Assembly (NCBI GenBank): GCA_945875085.1 | Contig: CAMCJU010000006.1 | Span: 1 to 15,637, forward strand | Length of the DNA: 15,637 bases | Source of the DNA: Candidatus Phycorickettsia trachydisci | GTDB lineage: Bacteria > Pseudomonadota > Alphaproteobacteria > Rickettsiales > Rickettsiaceae | Direction of reading: 5' to 3' | Shown: positions 14,387 to 15,637 of the stretch, piece by piece | Layout of the letters: the number at the start of each line of letters is the position of its first letter | Position numbering within the stretch: position 1 is the stretch's first letter | Translations under genes and position numbers: made by a program | The notes under the pieces: model-generated | Databases searched by the model: none | Told to the model about the DNA's origin: nothing | What the model saw: only the letters and a program-made list of their open reading frames with translations

Positions 14387-15238
14387 TTAATTTGTATGTT
14401 TTGCAAATTCAAGGCATCTGTCATGATTATTTAAGTCTTTGTAGGCGTTTTTACAGCTAAATCCGTTATTTGTAAAAATATTTTCCACGCTAACTCTTTG
14501 TTTAAAGCCTATTTCTAGGTAAATTCTACCATTTGCTATCAAATGTTTTTGAGTCATTTTGGCGATTTTTTCATAACATGCCAGGCCATTATTTTTAGCA
14601 AAAAGCGCCAAAGGCGGCTCAAAGAATGTTTCTTGGCTCAAATAGCTTGTTTCATTTTTTCCTACATAAGGTGGATTTGAAATGATTGTGTCGAAAATTT
14701 GCTTTTCATCAATATTGCTAAACCAGTTGCTATGAACAAATTCTACTCTGTTTTGCAATTGGTGCAGATGGGCGTTTTTAGAGGCTATTTTGAGGGCTTT
14801 TTTGCTGATGTCAACTGCAATGCCCTTAGCGTTTGTAAAGTGCTTTAGCAGAGTCAATATCAGGCAGCCGCTACCTGTGCCTAGATCAAGAATTTTTAGA
14901 GCTTGATTTTTTTGATAATTGCTGGTTACTGCTTCAATCAAAGCCTCTGAGTCGCTTCTTGGAATTAATATTTGTGGCGTTATATAAAATTCTAGGTTAT
15001 AAAATTGGCTTGAGTTTATTATGTAAGCTATTGGTAGATGTTTTTGGCGTTTGGCTATTAATTTTTCAAATTTCTTCTGCGCTGTGCGGTTTATCGGCTT
15101 TTGGTAGGTGATAAATTCTTCAATACTAATGCCAAGGGTATGTTGCAATAACATCCTGGCTTCAAGCAAGGGGTCCTCGATACCTGCTTTTTTCAAGAGT
15201 GCTGCCGCATGAGATAATAACTCTTTTGATGTAGACAC
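14387..15238 (-). CDS. prmC: Peptide chain release factor N5-glutamine methyltransferase PrmC
   Basis: Methylates the glutamine of the GGQ motif in release factors RF1 and RF2, using S-adenosylmethionine, and so promotes peptide release. The N-terminal helical domain (1-75) is followed by the Rossmann methyltransferase domain. LDLGTGSGCL (117-126) binds the cofactor and NPPY (188-191) binds the target glutamine. The usual IPRPDTE motif reads IPRSDSE (92-98), a small change. At 283 residues it is a complete single-domain protein; in Rickettsia the equivalent gene is fused to TrmB, which is absent here. The start is GTG without a clear ribosome binding site. It begins 10 bases after the rppH stop, so the two probably share a transcript. 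Confidence 0.95.
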   Translation of the reverse strand: MSTSKELLSHAAALLKKAGIEDPLLEARMLLQHTLGISIEEFITYQKPINRTAQKKFEKLIAKRQKHLPIAYIINSSQFYNLEFYITPQILIPRSDSEALIEAVTSNYQKNQALKILDLGTGSGCLILTLLKHFTNAKGIAVDISKKALKIASKNAHLHQLQNRVEFVHSNWFSNIDEKQIFDTIISNPPYVGKNETSYLSQETFFEPPLALFAKNNGLACYEKIAKMTQKHLIANGRIYLEIGFKQRVSVENIFTNNGFSCKNAYKDLNNHDRCLEFAKHTN

Positions 15239-15248
15239 TGATGATTTT

Positions 15249-15637
15249 TTAATATAGTAATAAGTGTTTGAATTCCTTGAATACTGAATCGTATAAGCAT
15301 TTTTTAAATGGAATGACCGCGCTTGAAAGTTGCTGTGGCTTGATCCATTTCCAGTTTAAGAATTCGGGCCGCTCGGTTTGAATGTTGATTTCTGAATCTA
15401 GGCCTAAGAATTTAATTAAAAACCATTTTTGTTTTTGTCCTCTGTATTGCCCATTCCACATCTTTGGTATAGTTTTTTTTGGCAAATCGTAACAATACCA
15501 ATTGGCGCTTTCTGCAATAATTTCTCCTTTGCTCGAGCCTATTTCTTCATGCATTTCTCTGAGCGCTGCTTTGCTGGGTGTTTCGCCTATATCAATCCCT
15601 CCTTGGGGCATCTGCCAAGCAAATTGGCTTCTTGATT
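15249..15637 (-). CDS. rppH: RNA pyrophosphohydrolase RppH, 5' end cut by window edge
   Basis: Nudix hydrolase that removes pyrophosphate from the 5' end of transcripts and thereby starts mRNA decay. The frame stays open to the window edge, giving 128 residues; the family norm is about 160, so roughly 30 N-terminal residues are missing. The visible part begins SRSQFAWQMPQGGID, the conserved lead-in of RppH. The Nudix box runs GGIDIGETPSKAALREMHEEIGS and keeps the catalytic REMHEE. The ATG at 15611 within this motif is internal and not the true start. The WLIKF-like KWFLIKFLG and the WKWIKPQQL segments are also typical. It lies directly upstream of prmC on the same strand. Confidence 0.92.
   Translation of the reverse strand, partial: SRSQFAWQMPQGGIDIGETPSKAALREMHEEIGSSKGEIIAESANWYCYDLPKKTIPKMWNGQYRGQKQKWFLIKFLGLDSEINIQTERPEFLNWKWIKPQQLSSAVIPFKKCLYDSVFKEFKHLLLY

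Noticed and set aside
1..15637. CRISPR array, insertion sequence, prophage or toxin-antitoxin module
   Set aside because: No regularly spaced repeats, transposase, integrase, phage or toxin-like proteins were seen on either strand.

Overview
The window is AT-rich DNA with tightly packed housekeeping genes, and it looks like a member of the Rickettsiales (Alphaproteobacteria). The evidence is: a protein that appears to be DUF2748, a family I recall as essentially restricted to Rickettsiales; the order recA-fabG-acpP-fabF, which I recall from Rickettsia; a lone tRNA-Ile(GAT) outside any rRNA operon; and weak or absent Shine-Dalgarno sequences before most genes. PrmC is a stand-alone protein here, whereas in Rickettsia it is fused to TrmB, so a non-Rickettsia lineage (for example Midichloriaceae or a relative) is more likely. 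The taxonomic call is inference from gene content only.

Layout. (1) 1-2497, + strand: the 3' part of a type IV pilin-like gene cut by the window edge, a 394-base intergenic region full of hairpins and short repeats, and an MshL/PilN-type outer-membrane secretin lipoprotein. (2) 2523-4061, - strand: a secreted lytic transglycosylase broken by a frameshift at a nine-A tract, then tRNA-Ile with its own good promoter, then comF. (3) 4056-6248, + strand: a YggU/DUF167 gene whose start codon overlaps the start of the divergent transglycosylase, followed by htpG. (4) 6253-7587, - strand: the DUF2748-like gene, convergent with htpG. (5) 7693-12681, + strand: a compressed run of six genes, fau-cvpA-tatC-serS-recA-fabG, with junctions from 8-base overlaps to 5-base gaps. 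(6) 12698-14352, + strand: a recognisable promoter and then acpP-fabF. (7) 14387-15637, - strand: rppH (cut by the right edge) and prmC, convergent with fabF.

How the parts fit. FabG, AcpP and FabF form the elongation core of type II fatty acid synthesis. TatC, the CvpA-like protein, the secretin and the pilin are envelope or secretion functions. SerS, PrmC, RppH, tRNA-Ile and Fau serve translation, RNA turnover and one-carbon supply, RecA serves recombination and HtpG protein folding. Most of the window is ordinary core genome. The parts worth a second look are the structured region between the pilin and the secretin, the homopolymer-broken transglycosylase with its overlapping divergent start, and the DUF2748-like protein with its metallopeptidase-like QELGH motif.
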